DNA of 64,000 bases, taken from positions 1,917,001 through 1,981,000 of the forward strand of contig NC_014551.1 of the NCBI RefSeq assembly GCF_000196735.1, in the 5' to 3' direction. The position numbers and the translations under genes were made by a program. Shown here in pieces: positions 15,796 through 25,466 of the stretch (its first letter is position 1; each line of letters opens with the position of its first letter). Under the pieces are notes generated by a model. The model saw only the letters and a program-made list of their open reading frames with translations. It made no database searches and had not been told where the DNA came from. Origin of the DNA: Bacillus amyloliquefaciens DSM 7 = ATCC 23350 (lineage in GTDB: Bacteria; Bacillota; Bacilli; Bacillales; Bacillaceae).

Positions 15796-16617
15796 ATGAA
15801 AAAAAGGGTTAGAAGAGAAAACCGAGCTGCTGGCAAAGAGGCAGAGCAGAAGAAACCGTCCAAAGTCACCCTGTTCTGCCGTTCGCTTCAAAGGCTGAAG
15901 CATTTGTATTGTAACATAAACATACAATTGCCATCAATAACCAAAAAAGGAATTTTAGTTTTAATTTTATCGTTTTTGCTTCTGCCGTTTTTACGGGCTG
16001 ATGCCGCTTCAGATACTTACGGCAGTTTCGAGAAATTAAAGCTGCATGAGAATCCCTCCGTTTATTCTATTTCAACGAAAGAGCATGACCCTTATGTTCT
16101 CATATTAGCTATACACGGCGGAGGCATAGAGCCGGGGACCAGTGAGTTAGCCAGAGAAATTGCTGAAAACCGGAGCTTGTATTTATTTGAAGGATTAAAA
16201 TCAGCCGGTAATGCTGATTTGCATTTGACCAGTTCGCATTTTGACGAACCTAGGGCTGTTCAAATGGTGCAAGAGCACTCAAATGTCATTTCTTTGCACG
16301 GCTACGGCAGCGTCGATAAAAAGATAAAAATCGGCGGTACAGACAGAGCACGGGCCGAACTTTTGACAGATGTGCTGAAAGGGCATGGGTATCCTGCCGT
16401 TTTTCTCGACACGAATGATAAGTATGCAGGCGTCAGTCCGAATAACCTTGCCAATCATTCTTCATCCGGGTTGAGTATTCAAATCGAAATGAGCACCGGC
16501 TTCAGAAAATCACTATTTGATACTTTTACGCTGAAAAGCAGAGCGTCCACACAGAACAATACCTTTTACCAATTCACAAAAACGATTTCTGATTTTATCA
16601 GTGACAATTATAAATAA
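15796..16617 (+). CDS. yndL: Poly-gamma-glutamate hydrolase family protein (YndL-like)
   Basis: 273 aa. An unusually long basic cytosolic N-terminus (about 50 residues) precedes a membrane helix ([13 protein letters not shown]) ending near RADAAS. The catalytic part has [15 protein letters not shown] (zinc His and Glu), [10 protein letters not shown] and VISLHGYGS, the zinc carboxypeptidase-like signature of the PghP / YjqB / YmaC / YndL / YoqZ group that cleaves gamma-glutamyl bonds of poly-gamma-glutamate. Likely acts outside the membrane to break down capsule polymer. In B. subtilis yndL also lies just before lexA. GAAAGGATG precedes the ATG. Confidence 0.85.
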   Translation: MKKRVRRENRAAGKEAEQKKPSKVTLFCRSLQRLKHLYCNINIQLPSITKKGILVLILSFLLLPFLRADAASDTYGSFEKLKLHENPSVYSISTKEHDPYVLILAIHGGGIEPGTSELAREIAENRSLYLFEGLKSAGNADLHLTSSHFDEPRAVQMVQEHSNVISLHGYGSVDKKIKIGGTDRARAELLTDVLKGHGYPAVFLDTNDKYAGVSPNNLANHSSSGLSIQIEMSTGFRKSLFDTFTLKSRASTQNNTFYQFTKTISDFISDNYK

Positions 16618-16723
16618 GCACGCCGCATTTGGGTGGCGGAGCTTTTTCTTTTGAAATTTATGAAACTTTAAGTTCTTAAGATCGTATACATAACTGACAG
16701 GATGAAAGAAAAGAGGTGGGCAA

Positions 16724-16873
16724 ATGAAAGTGATGATCGGGTCTATCATTCTTCTTGTCATTATCGGATTCGGTTTATGGCTGATGCTGAGTCCTATCTT
16801 TAAACAAGTGGGAAGCAAAGCCAAAAAATTCAAAAAGTCATGGGAGGAAGAAGATCAGCATGAGCGAAAATAA
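16724..16873 (+). CDS. Small single-pass membrane protein, 49 aa, overlapping the SPFH gene
   Basis: ATG at 16724 has AGAGGTGG upstream. One helix (about 4-24, IGSIILLVIIGFGLWLML) and a basic/acidic tail (KAKKFKKSWEEEDQHERK). Its last 14 bases overlap the start of the next gene, so the two are very likely translationally coupled and may form a complex. Not recognised by name. Confidence 0.7.
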   Translation: MKVMIGSIILLVIIGFGLWLMLSPIFKQVGSKAKKFKKSWEEEDQHERK

Positions 16874-17690
16874 GCGGAGAAACACAAAAAAAATACTCGG
16901 CGGTGTGATAATAGGCGCAGCCCTTTTGATTGCGGGCGTTACAGCGTCACTATTCATTGAAAAAATACCGAATGGTTATGTCGGGGTTGTATATTCACCG
17001 AACGGCGGGGTAAAATCCGAAACATTGGACCAAGGCTGGCACTTAGTCGGTTTATTTAATAAAGTAACGGAATATCCGGTGCGTATGCAGACAGTGAATA
17101 ATGAAAATATAAAAGTGGCAACTTCAGACGGTAAAAATATTGAAATGGATATCGCTTACAACTATGTCGTTCAGCCTGACAAAGTAGTGGATCTGTTTAA
17201 CAAATTCGGAGCGGTAGACGTTGAAACGATTGAAAATACATATTTAAAAACAAGGCTGTGGGACGCGGCGCGAAAATCAATCAGCAAATACTCGGTTATT
17301 GACACATACGGGCAAAAATCTGCGGAAGCAGCTGCAGATGTTCAAAAAAGGTTTGCTGATGATATGAAGAATCTCGGATTTTTAATTGATGATCTGACGC
17401 TTGGCGTACCGAAGCCGGATAAAGCCACACAGGAAGCCATTGATGCAAGGGTGAAGTCTTCACAGGAGCTTGAACGGACACAAACTGAAATTAAAATAGC
17501 CGAAGCCGAAGCGAAAAAGAAAAAAATTGAAGCGGAAGGGATCGCTGATTATAACGAAATTATAAAAAAATCAATGTCTGATGAAATGATCAAATATAAA
17601 TGGATTGAAAAATGGGACGGAAAAACACCGAAAGCGACAGGCACAGACTCACTGCTGCAGCTGCCGCTGGACGAGCAGAAGCAAAAATAA
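16860..17690 (+). CDS. SPFH / prohibitin-like membrane protein
   Basis: 276 aa. Membrane helix at about 11-32 (KKILGGVIIGAALLIAGVTAS), then a band-7 domain (IPNGYVGVVYSPNGGV, YPVRMQTVNNENIKVATSDG, IAYNYVVQPDKV) to about 190, then an Ala/Glu/Lys coiled coil (AEAEAKKKKIEAEGIADYNEI). This is the domain order of prohibitins and HflK/C-like scaffolds. Coupled to the upstream 49-aa membrane peptide. Bacterial members organise membrane microdomains or protease complexes; no protease gene is adjacent. GGGAGG ribosome site lies inside the upstream gene. Confidence 0.85.
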   Translation: MSENKRRNTKKILGGVIIGAALLIAGVTASLFIEKIPNGYVGVVYSPNGGVKSETLDQGWHLVGLFNKVTEYPVRMQTVNNENIKVATSDGKNIEMDIAYNYVVQPDKVVDLFNKFGAVDVETIENTYLKTRLWDAARKSISKYSVIDTYGQKSAEAAADVQKRFADDMKNLGFLIDDLTLGVPKPDKATQEAIDARVKSSQELERTQTEIKIAEAEAKKKKIEAEGIADYNEIIKKSMSDEMIKYKWIEKWDGKTPKATGTDSLLQLPLDEQKQK

Positions 17691-17694
17691 AAAG

Positions 17695-17719
17695 AAAAGG
17701 AGGCGAATGCCTCCTTTTT
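17695..17719. terminator. Bidirectional terminator between SPFH gene and yndM
   Basis: Perfect 10-bp stem AAAAGGAGGC / GCCTCCTTTT with GAAT loop, between converging genes. Confidence 0.9.
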
Positions 17720-18167
17720 ATGTTTTTTCCTGAGGATCCTTTTCCGGCATTAACTCTTCAGACGCCTCGGTTTGATAGCTCAATAGCGTGTTGTCTGTCT
17801 CTGTTGTGGCCTGATAATCTTCAGGCAGCACATATTGCTGCAAATACCGATGAAAAAATGCTTCAAAAACAGTAAGGCAAAGTGCAGAAATAACCGATGC
17901 CGCGGCAGGAGAAACATTAAAACCGCCAATATTCATAAGGAATATCCATAATATAATGAATGAAATTCCGAAATCAGCTGCAGCGGCTGTGAAATTGCTT
18001 GTTCTCGGCAGAATCATGTAATCACCCGTAAAATAAGTGATCAAACTCAAGATCAATGTAATAAACAGAACGTTTAAAAAAGTTACTTGGTACATAAGAT
18101 CCAGAACAATGTACAGCAAAGCAAGTGTGAGCGCTGTTTTAGAAGCGAAAGCAATTACGTGTTTCAT
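17718..18167 (-). CDS. yndM: YndM, DUF2512 membrane protein
   Basis: 149 aa. Four helices in the first 110 residues (FASKTALTLALLYIVLDLM, VLFITLILSLITYFTG, FGISFIILWIFLMN, AAASVISALCLTVFEAFFH), then an acidic cytosolic tail. The Gly-Asp pair in YFTGDYMILPRTSN is typical of DUF2512. ATG at 18167 follows GAAGGTGG; an in-frame GTG 9 nt upstream sits inside that site. B. subtilis has yndM beside yndL and lexA. Function unknown. Confidence 0.82.
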   Translation of the reverse strand: MKHVIAFASKTALTLALLYIVLDLMYQVTFLNVLFITLILSLITYFTGDYMILPRTSNFTAAAADFGISFIILWIFLMNIGGFNVSPAAASVISALCLTVFEAFFHRYLQQYVLPEDYQATTETDNTLLSYQTEASEELMPEKDPQEKT

Positions 18168-18323
18168 TTGAACCACCTTCGTTATTTCGTTTATTCTTCA
18201 TTGTAGGCAATCCGTAATTTTTTAAACTGGTATATTGTGGTTATAAAGTATGCGATTTCTTAAAATATGGATAGACGTCATTGTGTTCACGAGTTAAAAT
18301 ATGTAAAAAAAGGGGGATGCAAA

Positions 18324-18752
18324 TTGAAAAGGTGCTGGATATGTATTGCTGTTTTTTTATTATGTTTTTGCGGAATACACTCAGCCAAAGCGGCTACCAC
18401 TGAATTCGGATCAAAAACGAGCTTCACACTAGCGGGAAATGCAAAAGAGTTTTATATTGAAAATCCGGGGACTGTATCAGCTGACGATTACTTTTTAGGA
18501 TACAAGTTCACCATTATGAACAACTCTTCATGCGGTTTAAACATGAAACTCCAGCGGATGGCGCTGAACGGAAATTTTTATACATTAAGTTCTAAAAGCT
18601 ACAGCGGCAGCTGGTTAAATCTCAGTGCGCAGGATAAAAAATCAATTGACCCGTATCACAAATACAGGATTTTGATTGAAAGCTCTTCAAACATCTGTGA
18701 ACCTGTCTATATTAAAGGGTTATACGGCGTAGAATATTATCATTTTGATTAA
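18324..18752 (+). CDS. yoaW: Small secreted YoaW-like protein, 142 aa
   Basis: TTG start at 18324 with AAAGGGGGATG upstream and a signal peptide (KRCWICIAVFLLCFCGIHSAKA, cleavage before ATTEFG) decide the start; the longer frame has no ribosome site. The mature part has two cysteines that could pair (NNSSCGLN, NICEPVYIK) and repeated beta-strand patterns (DYFLGYKFTIMNN, YIKGLYGVEYYHF). It is a relative of the broken gene at 1888-2243 and of B. subtilis YoaW. Function unknown. Which copy is the true orthologue is not settled; the broken copy looks closer to YoaW. Confidence 0.65.
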   Translation: MKRCWICIAVFLLCFCGIHSAKAATTEFGSKTSFTLAGNAKEFYIENPGTVSADDYFLGYKFTIMNNSSCGLNMKLQRMALNGNFYTLSSKSYSGSWLNLSAQDKKSIDPYHKYRILIESSSNICEPVYIKGLYGVEYYHFD

Positions 18753-18758
18753 AAATTG

Positions 18759-18788
18759 ATACCCGCTAAAAAGCAGCGGGATTTTTTA
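18759..18788 (+). terminator. Terminator of the yoaW-like gene
   Basis: CCCGCT / AGCGGG stem with A-rich loop, followed by ATTTTTT. Confidence 0.8.
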
Positions 18789-18940
18789 CGCGTAATCAAA
18801 ACACGTTGTACCATGTACTAAATATTCATATATAAATTTGATTTCCCGCCCCAAGTAAAGATGACATAAACAAATTCAGCCCGAACATCTATACAAAGTT
18901 GAAAATTATACAAAAAGTTTCTTTAGGGAAACATTATTTG

Positions 18941-18969
18941 TTGACTTCAAAAGTCAGATGTCGGATAAT
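18941..18969 (+). promoter_or_regulatory. Sigma-A promoter for the candidate small RNA
   Basis: TTGACT (18941-18946) and GATAAT (18964-18969) are separated by exactly 17 nt, near-consensus, on the plus strand. No gene follows before the terminator at about 19005-19044. Confidence 0.75.
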
Positions 18970-18975
18970 AAGAAT

Positions 18976-19044
18976 GTAAGCATGATGTAAGTTTTTCCTC
19001 CTTAGCGGGTTCGTTTCTAAGCCAGGGCGAACCTGCTCTTTTTT
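18976..19044 (+). ncRNA. Candidate small RNA, about 69 nt, with anti-Shine-Dalgarno segment
   Basis: The region starts about 7 nt after a strong promoter and ends at a rho-independent terminator: GCGGGTTCG (19005-19013) pairs with CGAACCTGC (19028-19036, one G-U), followed by TCTTTTTT. The unpaired 5' part contains TTTTTCCTCCTT (about 18992-19003), complementary to a strong Shine-Dalgarno AAGGAGGAAA. No frame of useful length with a ribosome site is present: the only ATG is followed at once by ATG-TAA. Size, promoter, terminator and CU-rich target-binding stretch are those of base-pairing sRNAs such as FsrA or RoxS. Predicted by eye; no expression evidence. Confidence 0.6.
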
Positions 19045-19054
19045 ATGCAAAAGA

Positions 19055-19077
19055 AAAACCCCTATGTGAGGGGTTTT
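19055..19077 (-). terminator. Terminator of lexA
   Basis: AAAACCCCT / AGGGGTTTT perfect stem with ATGTG loop, followed on the minus strand by TTCTTTTGC. It lies 24 bp past the lexA stop. Confidence 0.85.
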
Positions 19078-19100
19078 ACGATAAAAAAAGTTTAATAGAA

Positions 19101-19721
19101 TTAATGGACGGCTCTGAATACGCCGATGACTTTCCCTAAAATGCTTACGTTTTGCAGGATAATCGGTTCCATCGTCGGATTTTCCGGCTGCAGCCGCACA
19201 TAATTGTCCTCTTTATAGAAGCGCTTGACCGTCGCTTCATCATCTTCGGTCATAGCCACCACGATTTCCCCGTTATTAGCCGTGTTCTGCTGTTTGACAA
19301 TGACGTAATCTTTGTCAAAAATGCCGGCGTCAATCATACTTTCTCCCATGATTTCTAACATAAATACATGTTCGCCCGGAGGAACCATCCGGTCAGGAAG
19401 CGGAAAATACTCATCGATATTTTCAACAGCCGTAATCGGAATACCCGCCGTCACTTTCCCGATTACCGGAACATTTACGACCTGGCTTTTCGGAATTTGG
19501 ACTTCTTCTTCATCCAATACCTCAATTGCCCTTGGTTTAGTAGGGTCCCGTCTGATCAGGCCTTTTGTCTCAAGCCGTGCCAAATGTCCGTGCACGGTTG
19601 AACTGGAAGCCAGTCCTACTGCTTCTCCTATCTCTCTTACAGAAGGCGGATATCCTTTTGTTTTTACCTCTTCTTTAATAAAACGCAGGATATCAAGCTG
19701 CCTTTTTGATAGCTTCGTCAT
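19101..19721 (-). CDS. lexA: SOS repressor LexA
   Basis: 206 aa. N-terminal winged helix ([36 protein letters not shown]) binds SOS operators. The linker carries the Ala-Gly self-cleavage site (KVTAGIPIT). The C-terminal peptidase domain has catalytic serine in [11 protein letters not shown] and lysine in [11 protein letters not shown]. RecA filaments on damaged DNA trigger self-cleavage and derepress SOS genes. The start is the ATG after AGGTGCG; three extra residues in the longer frame lack a ribosome site. Divergent from yneA, sharing a control region with LexA boxes. Confidence 0.98.
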   Translation of the reverse strand: MTKLSKRQLDILRFIKEEVKTKGYPPSVREIGEAVGLASSSTVHGHLARLETKGLIRRDPTKPRAIEVLDEEEVQIPKSQVVNVPVIGKVTAGIPITAVENIDEYFPLPDRMVPPGEHVFMLEIMGESMIDAGIFDKDYVIVKQQNTANNGEIVVAMTEDDEATVKRFYKEDNYVRLQPENPTMEPIILQNVSILGKVIGVFRAVH

Positions 19722-19779
19722 ATTTCGCACCTCAAAACGTCGATTTTAAGTAGATTATAGCATGATTTTCCTGACAGTA

Positions 19780-19860
19780 CAAACATAGGTTCGAAAAAAA
19801 CGATTGACAGAAACATTTGTTCGTATATACTGAAAGATATAAAAAGCGAACAAACATTCT
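19780..19860. promoter_or_regulatory. lexA-yneA divergent control region with three LexA boxes
   Basis: Three sites resemble the Bacillus SOS box CGAACnnnnGTTCG: 19780-19793 (minus-strand CGAACCTATGTTTG, best), 19810-19823 (GAAACATTTGTTCG) and 19847-19860 (CGAACAAACATTCT). The middle one fills the spacer of the yneA promoter TTGACA (19804-19809) - 16 nt - TATACT (19826-19831). The first overlaps the lexA -35; the lexA -10 is the minus-strand TATAAT at 19754-19759. This explains LexA repression of both genes. Confidence 0.88.
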
Positions 19861-19877
19861 TATCGGAGGTTGTATAA

Positions 19878-20189
19878 ATGGCGAAGGAATCTATCATATT
19901 TGTCGGACTGTTTACTGCGATTTTAAGTGCCGCTATTTTACTTGTTTCATGCGCGGGGAATGATCAGACGCTCAGCCAATATGTTAAAATAAAGGTTCAG
20001 GACGGCGATACTCTCTGGTCACTTGCGGATCATGTAGCAGAAAAGAAAAATATTAATAAAGAAGATTTCATTGAGTGGGTGACGGAGAATAATCATCTTC
20101 AAACTGCTGATATAAAGCCCGGAGACGAACTTATTCTTCCGGTTAAGAAGAAGCATCCGGCCGTATATCAGCTGGCCATTGTTAATTAG
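19878..20189 (+). CDS. yneA: SOS cell-division suppressor YneA
   Basis: 103 aa. N-terminal membrane helix (about 5-25, IIFVGLFTAILSAAILLVS) followed by an extracellular LysM domain (IKVQDGDTLWSLADHVAEKK, NHLQTADIKPGDELILP) that binds peptidoglycan. Induced by DNA damage, it delays septation until repair is complete; it is short-lived in B. subtilis. First gene of the yneA-yneB-ynzC operon under LexA. TCGGAGG 8-9 nt before ATG. Confidence 0.96.
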   Translation: MAKESIIFVGLFTAILSAAILLVSCAGNDQTLSQYVKIKVQDGDTLWSLADHVAEKKNINKEDFIEWVTENNHLQTADIKPGDELILPVKKKHPAVYQLAIVN

Positions 20190-20855
<666 letters not shown>

Positions 20856-20923
20856 CGTGCATCAGTTGTAAAAACGACTACGTTTTAGTAGTATATAATC
20901 AACACGCACCAAAGGAGCTTATT

Positions 20924-21157
20924 ATGATTTCTAAAGAAAAAATCGCGAGAATAAACGAATTGGCTCAAAAAGCTAAATCAAACACGATAACTGATGAGGA
21001 AAAAGCCGAACAGCAAAAGCTTCGCCAGGAGTATTTGAAAGGATTCCGCTCCTCAATGAAAAATACGCTTAAGAGCGTAAAAGTTATTGATCCGGAAGGT
21101 AATGATGTCACTCCTGAAAAATTAAAAAGGGAACAACAGAAAAATAATCTTCATTAA
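20924..21157 (+). CDS. ynzC: YnzC, DUF896 protein
   Basis: 77 aa, helical and charged: [19 protein letters not shown], then [25 protein letters not shown] sequence and [17 protein letters not shown], the DUF896 pattern (three-helix protein whose structure is known from B. subtilis). Last gene of the yneA-yneB-ynzC SOS operon; CAAAGGAGC upstream. Function unknown. Confidence 0.95.
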   Translation: MISKEKIARINELAQKAKSNTITDEEKAEQQKLRQEYLKGFRSSMKNTLKSVKVIDPEGNDVTPEKLKREQQKNNLH

Positions 21158-21163
21158 ACAGAA

Positions 21164-21191
21164 AGAATACGGCAATACGTATTCTTTTTTC
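21164..21191 (+). terminator. Terminator of the yneA-yneB-ynzC operon
   Basis: GAATACG / CGTATTC perfect stem followed by TTTTTTCG. Confidence 0.88.
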
Positions 21192-21323
21192 GTATATACT
21201 AATATCAGACTGTGCTTTACGACAATTTTCAACAAGTTTATCTCAAATTTAAGCTGAAAGAGTTGAGAAAAAGTCAGCATCGCTTTATGATGAAAAGGTA
21301 CAACAATAAGGAAGGGGATTATA

Positions 21324-23327
21324 ATGGATACAATTGAAAAGAAATCAGTTGCCACCATACGTACACTGTCTATAGACGCAATTGAAAAAGCTAATTCCGG
21401 ACACCCGGGCATGCCGATGGGAGCCGCTCCGATGGCTTACACGCTGTGGACGAAATTTATGAATGTGAATCCGCAGAATCCAGGCTGGTTTAACCGCGAC
21501 CGTTTTGTTTTATCAGCAGGACACGGTTCAATGCTTTTATACAGCATGCTGCATTTAAGCGGATATGACCTCAGCATTGATGATCTGAAACAGTTCCGTC
21601 AATGGGGAAGCAAAACACCGGGACATCCGGAGTTCGGACATACAGCAGGAGTAGACGCAACGACCGGGCCTCTCGGACAGGGTATCGCGATGGCAGTGGG
21701 AATGGCAATCGCAGAACGCCATCTGGCTGAGACATATAACCGTGATTCATTCAACGTAGTTGATCATTATACATACAGTATTTGCGGAGACGGCGATTTG
21801 ATGGAAGGCATTTCTTCCGAAGCAGCTTCTCTTGCAGGCCATCTGGAGTTAGGCCGCCTGATCGTATTATACGATTCTAATGATATTTCTTTAGACGGTG
21901 ATTTAGACCGTTCTTTCTCTGAAAATGTAAAACAGCGTTTTGAAGCAATGAACTGGGAAGTCCTTTATGTTGAGGACGGAAATAACATCGCTGAATTGAC
22001 GGCTGCAATTGAAAAAGCGCGCCAGAATGATAAAAAACCGACTTTAATTGAAGTGAAGACCACAATCGGTTTCGGTTCTCCAAACCGCGCGGGTACATCT
22101 GGCGTTCACGGCGCTCCATTAGGACAAGAAGAGAGCAAGCTGACGAAAGAAGCGTACGCTTGGACATTTGAAGAAGATTTTTATGTTCCGGATGAAGTAT
22201 ACGCGCATTTCAACCAAGCTGTAAAAGAAGCCGGCTCGAAAAAAGAACAGGAATGGAATGAACTGTTCGCGGCTTATCAAGAAAAATATCCTGAGCTTGC
22301 TGAACAGCTGTCACTCGGAATGAAAGGCGAGCTTCCGAAAGACTGGGATCAGGAAGTTCCTGTTTATGAAAAAGGCAGCAGTCTTGCTTCCCGCGCATCT
22401 TCAGGTGAGGTGCTGAACGGCATCGCTAAGAAAATTCCTTTCTTTGTCGGGGGATCTGCTGACCTTGCGGGTTCAAACAAAACGACAATCAAAAATGCAG
22501 GAGACTTCACGGCCAGAGACTACGCCGGGAAAAACTTCTGGTTCGGGGTCCGTGAATTCGCGATGGGCGCTGCTTTAAACGGAATGGCGCTTCACGGCGG
22601 CCTTCGCGTATTCGGCGGCACATTCTTTGTGTTCTCTGACTATTTAAGACCTGCCATTCGTCTGGCGTCATTAATGGGGCTGCCTGTCACTTATGTATTC
22701 ACGCATGACAGTATTGCCGTAGGAGAAGACGGACCGACTCACGAACCGATTGAGCAGCTTGCTTCTTTACGCGCACTTCCTAACCTTTCTGTGATCAGAC
22801 CTGCTGACGGAAATGAAACCGCAGCTGCGTGGAAGCTTGCCGTTCAAAGCCAGGATCACCCGACAGCTCTTGTATTGACACGCCAAAACCTGCCGACAAT
22901 TGATCAGCAGGCTGAAGAAGCGTATGCCGGAGTGGAAAAAGGGGCTTATATCGTTTCCAAAGCACAAACGGATGCACCGGACGCACTTCTTTTAGCGACG
23001 GGTTCTGAAGTCGGACTCGCGATTGAAGCTCAGGCGAAGCTTGCTGAAGAAAACGTTCACGTTTCTGTAGTCAGCATGCCGAGCTGGGACCGCTTCGAAA
23101 AACAATCGGCTGAGTACAAAAACAGCGTACTTCCTCCGAACGTAACGAAACGTCTTGCGATTGAAATGGGATCAAGCTTCGGATGGGGCAAATTTACCGG
23201 TCTTGAAGGAGACGTTCTCGCAATTGACCGTTTCGGCGCTTCAGCTCCGGGAGAAACAATTATGAAAGAATACGGGTTTACTGCAGAAAACGTGGCTGAC
23301 CGCGTAAAAAAACTGCTAAACAAATAA
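21324..23327 (+). CDS. tkt: Transketolase
   Basis: 667 aa, full length. Thiamine-diphosphate enzyme of the pentose phosphate pathway that moves two-carbon units between ketose and aldose phosphates, linking glycolysis with ribose and erythrose supply. Seen: [19 protein letters not shown] at the N-terminus, TPP motif [19 protein letters not shown] near 155-175, the pyrimidine domain ([22 protein letters not shown], with catalytic Glu), and [20 protein letters not shown] near 470. GAAGGGG precedes ATG. Monocistronic with its own terminator. Confidence 0.98.
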   Translation: MDTIEKKSVATIRTLSIDAIEKANSGHPGMPMGAAPMAYTLWTKFMNVNPQNPGWFNRDRFVLSAGHGSMLLYSMLHLSGYDLSIDDLKQFRQWGSKTPGHPEFGHTAGVDATTGPLGQGIAMAVGMAIAERHLAETYNRDSFNVVDHYTYSICGDGDLMEGISSEAASLAGHLELGRLIVLYDSNDISLDGDLDRSFSENVKQRFEAMNWEVLYVEDGNNIAELTAAIEKARQNDKKPTLIEVKTTIGFGSPNRAGTSGVHGAPLGQEESKLTKEAYAWTFEEDFYVPDEVYAHFNQAVKEAGSKKEQEWNELFAAYQEKYPELAEQLSLGMKGELPKDWDQEVPVYEKGSSLASRASSGEVLNGIAKKIPFFVGGSADLAGSNKTTIKNAGDFTARDYAGKNFWFGVREFAMGAALNGMALHGGLRVFGGTFFVFSDYLRPAIRLASLMGLPVTYVFTHDSIAVGEDGPTHEPIEQLASLRALPNLSVIRPADGNETAAAWKLAVQSQDHPTALVLTRQNLPTIDQQAEEAYAGVEKGAYIVSKAQTDAPDALLLATGSEVGLAIEAQAKLAEENVHVSVVSMPSWDRFEKQSAEYKNSVLPPNVTKRLAIEMGSSFGWGKFTGLEGDVLAIDRFGASAPGETIMKEYGFTAENVADRVKKLLNK

Positions 23328-23334
23328 GAAGACA

Positions 23335-23364
23335 AAAGAGGATGAGTCAAATCATCCTCTTTTT
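23335..23364 (+). terminator. Terminator of tkt
   Basis: AGAGGATGA / TCATCCTCT stem followed by TTTTT. Confidence 0.88.
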
Positions 23365-23477
23365 CCTGTTTATACGACAAAAATAGAAGTGGCGCCGTAA
23401 CAGTAATAGACAATTCTTTCTTTTCTCCTTTTGTATAATAGAAAGCAATACGAAGCGCTGTAAAAGGGGATGAGGAA

Positions 23478-23924
23478 ATGGAACGTCATTACTATACACA
23501 CCTGATTAAGGATGAGTTTGCGAACCACTACTTCGGACGGGAAACCGCTATGTTTGAATTGTTTCGAGACTACCATTGGACAAATCTGACACCCCAAGAA
23601 TATCAAATGACAAAAAAGCAAGTTCAATATATAACAGAGCCGATTCCGGTGATACATATGCATCAGCATCTCCAGCTTCATTTAAACCGTATGAGTTACA
23701 GCCGCTTGGATTCAATTTACCGGCTTACACTGCCCCGGGAAAAGGGCCGCGCCACCTTCATGATGAAAGACAGCTTAATTGAGATTGCGGCTTCGGGAGA
23801 TTATGAGGCGGAAACGATTTTCTTTGAGATTCTGCGTAAAATCAGCCCCTGTTTTCTTGCGATGGATTTTAAGACAAGGCGCTACGGGTGGTTAAATCCG
23901 GTCAGAGAAAGAAATTTTGTCTAA
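23478..23924 (+). CDS. sirA: SirA, sporulation inhibitor of replication initiation
   Basis: 148 aa; formerly yneE. MERHYYTHLIKDEFANHYFGRE and the central HMHQHLQLHLN are characteristic. In B. subtilis it is made at sporulation onset under Spo0A and binds domain I of DnaA, blocking new rounds of replication and keeping the cell at two chromosomes. Start ATG after AAAGGGGATGAGG. It lies between tkt and yneF as in B. subtilis. Confidence 0.95.
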   Translation: MERHYYTHLIKDEFANHYFGRETAMFELFRDYHWTNLTPQEYQMTKKQVQYITEPIPVIHMHQHLQLHLNRMSYSRLDSIYRLTLPREKGRATFMMKDSLIEIAASGDYEAETIFFEILRKISPCFLAMDFKTRRYGWLNPVRERNFV

Positions 23925-24009
23925 AATCGAGGAAAAAGAGATGTAAATGTTGTATAATAGCCTTTGGTTTAGTACACTTTAAACTAGACAACATGAAGGA
24001 GGAAATAAA

Positions 24010-24228
24010 ATGACTTTATGGGTTGGCATCCTAGTGGGCGTTGTCGCATTGCTCATAGGTGTTGCACTCGGGTTTTTTATTGCTCGTAAATATATGATGA
24101 GCTATTTGAAAAAGAATCCGCCTATTAATGAACAAATGTTACGCATGATGATGATGCAAATGGGAATGAAACCTTCTCAAAAGAAAATTAATCAAATGAT
24201 GAAAGCCATGAATAATCAAGCGAAATAA
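24010..24228 (+). CDS. yneF: YneF, UPF0154 membrane protein
   Basis: 72 aa. One N-terminal helix ([27 protein letters not shown]) then a methionine-rich cytosolic tail ([22 protein letters not shown]). This is the UPF0154 pattern, conserved across Firmicutes and often expressed strongly. AAGGAGG 7 nt upstream; a TATAAT near 23954 may be its promoter. Function unknown. Confidence 0.95.
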   Translation: MTLWVGILVGVVALLIGVALGFFIARKYMMSYLKKNPPINEQMLRMMMMQMGMKPSQKKINQMMKAMNNQAK

Positions 24229-24266
24229 TACGTAAAGATTATGATATAGAGATACATGGTTATAAA

Positions 24267-24294
24267 ATAAAAAACCCGGAGAGGGTTTTTATTT
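24267..24294. terminator. Bidirectional terminator yneF / ynzD
   Basis: AAAAACCC / GGGTTTTT stem with GGAGA loop, flanked by A and T runs, between converging genes. Confidence 0.8.
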
Positions 24295-24299
24295 TGGCG

Positions 24300-24473
24300 T
24301 CATGTTTCACCCCAACTGCCGGTGTGCAGTTCCTTTTGATATTGTATGAGAAGGTGGTCAAGCTCCTGGCTGAGTTCTATCGTAATGTTTGATGTCATTC
24401 CGTTTGACATGACGATTTTAAGCAGCTCTGCCCGTTTTTTTTCAATTTCATTTAATAGATGCTCTCTAATCAC
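24300..24473 (-). CDS. ynzD: YnzD, Spo0E-like phosphatase
   Basis: 57 aa from a GTG start at 24473 with AAAGGA about 9 nt upstream, giving MIREHLLNEIEKKRAEL, the same length and start as B. subtilis YnzD. The signature SQELDHLLIQYQ is the Spo0E motif; such proteins remove phosphate from Spo0A~P and delay sporulation. The longer frame to 24578 has no ribosome site and would add unrelated residues. Confidence 0.92.
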   Translation of the reverse strand: MIREHLLNEIEKKRAELLKIVMSNGMTSNITIELSQELDHLLIQYQKELHTGSWGET

Positions 24474-24677
24474 AGGGATATATCCTTTCATACATAAATC
24501 TTTCACCTGAGTTTCTATTATTATATCCACATTTATACTGTTTTTCAAATAAGAAGGAGTATAATATCTTGATGTCAAATTAAATTATATAAGCTTTTTC
24601 TATAAAAAGTAATCCTTCTCAGGAAAGTGTTAAAAAAATGAAATGATTTTGTCATAACTTGAAAGGAGTGTGTCATC

Positions 24678-25382
24678 GTGAGTTTTAATTACTTTCTGAC
24701 ATTCGGGGCCGGGTTTCTGTCTTTCATTTCTCCATGCTGTCTGCCGCTGTATCCCGCTTTTTTGTCGTACATAACTGGTGTCAGCATGGACGAGGTTAAA
24801 ACAGAAAAGGTGATGCTGCAAAAGCGGGGACTCGTGCATACACTTTGTTTTTTGCTCGGTTTCTCCGTGATTTTTATTGCACTGGGGTACGGAACCTCGT
24901 TTATCGGCAGTTTTTTTACCCATTATCATGAAGCGATCCGCCAGTTCGGGGCTATTATGCTGATCCTTTTCGGACTGATTACTGCCGGAGTGTTTCAGCC
25001 GAAATTCATGATGAAAGAGCGGCGCATTCACTTTAAGCACAGGCCGGAAGGGTTTATCGGTTCCGTTCTGATCGGTCTTGCGTTTGCAGCCGGCTGGTCG
25101 CCGTGCAGCGGGCCTATTTTAGGAGCGGTTTTTTCGCTGGCCGGTACAAATCCTTCTTCAGCAGTACCATATATGTTTTTATATGTTCTCGGATTTGCGA
25201 TTCCCTTTCTTGTCCTTTCATTTTTTATTACCAGAATGAATTGGATTCGTAAGCACCAGCTGATTATCATGAGAACCGGCGGCATTCTTATGATTGTCAT
25301 TGGCATTATGCTGTTTTTTAACTGGATGAGCTATATTCTGATCGTTCTGTCAAATCTTTTCGGAGGGTTTAAGGGGCTGTAA
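24678..25382 (+). CDS. ccdA: CcdA, thiol-disulfide electron carrier across the membrane
   Basis: 234 aa, GTG start after GAAAGGAGTG. Six membrane helices. Cysteines in [12 protein letters not shown] (helix 1) and [12 protein letters not shown] (helix 4) are the redox pair typical of CcdA/DsbD-beta. It carries reducing power from cytosolic thioredoxin to outer proteins needed for cytochrome c maturation and spore cortex synthesis (StoA). The yneI, ccdC and, further on, yneN genes belong to the same functional group. Confidence 0.96.
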   Translation: MSFNYFLTFGAGFLSFISPCCLPLYPAFLSYITGVSMDEVKTEKVMLQKRGLVHTLCFLLGFSVIFIALGYGTSFIGSFFTHYHEAIRQFGAIMLILFGLITAGVFQPKFMMKERRIHFKHRPEGFIGSVLIGLAFAAGWSPCSGPILGAVFSLAGTNPSSAVPYMFLYVLGFAIPFLVLSFFITRMNWIRKHQLIIMRTGGILMIVIGIMLFFNWMSYILIVLSNLFGGFKGL

Positions 25383-25466
25383 CGAAACGATAACTTTTGA
25401 ACTATTATATACCCTTTCGTTTTCGGTACAATAAGACTAGTTAATGTTAAATATGTGGAGGGGAAT

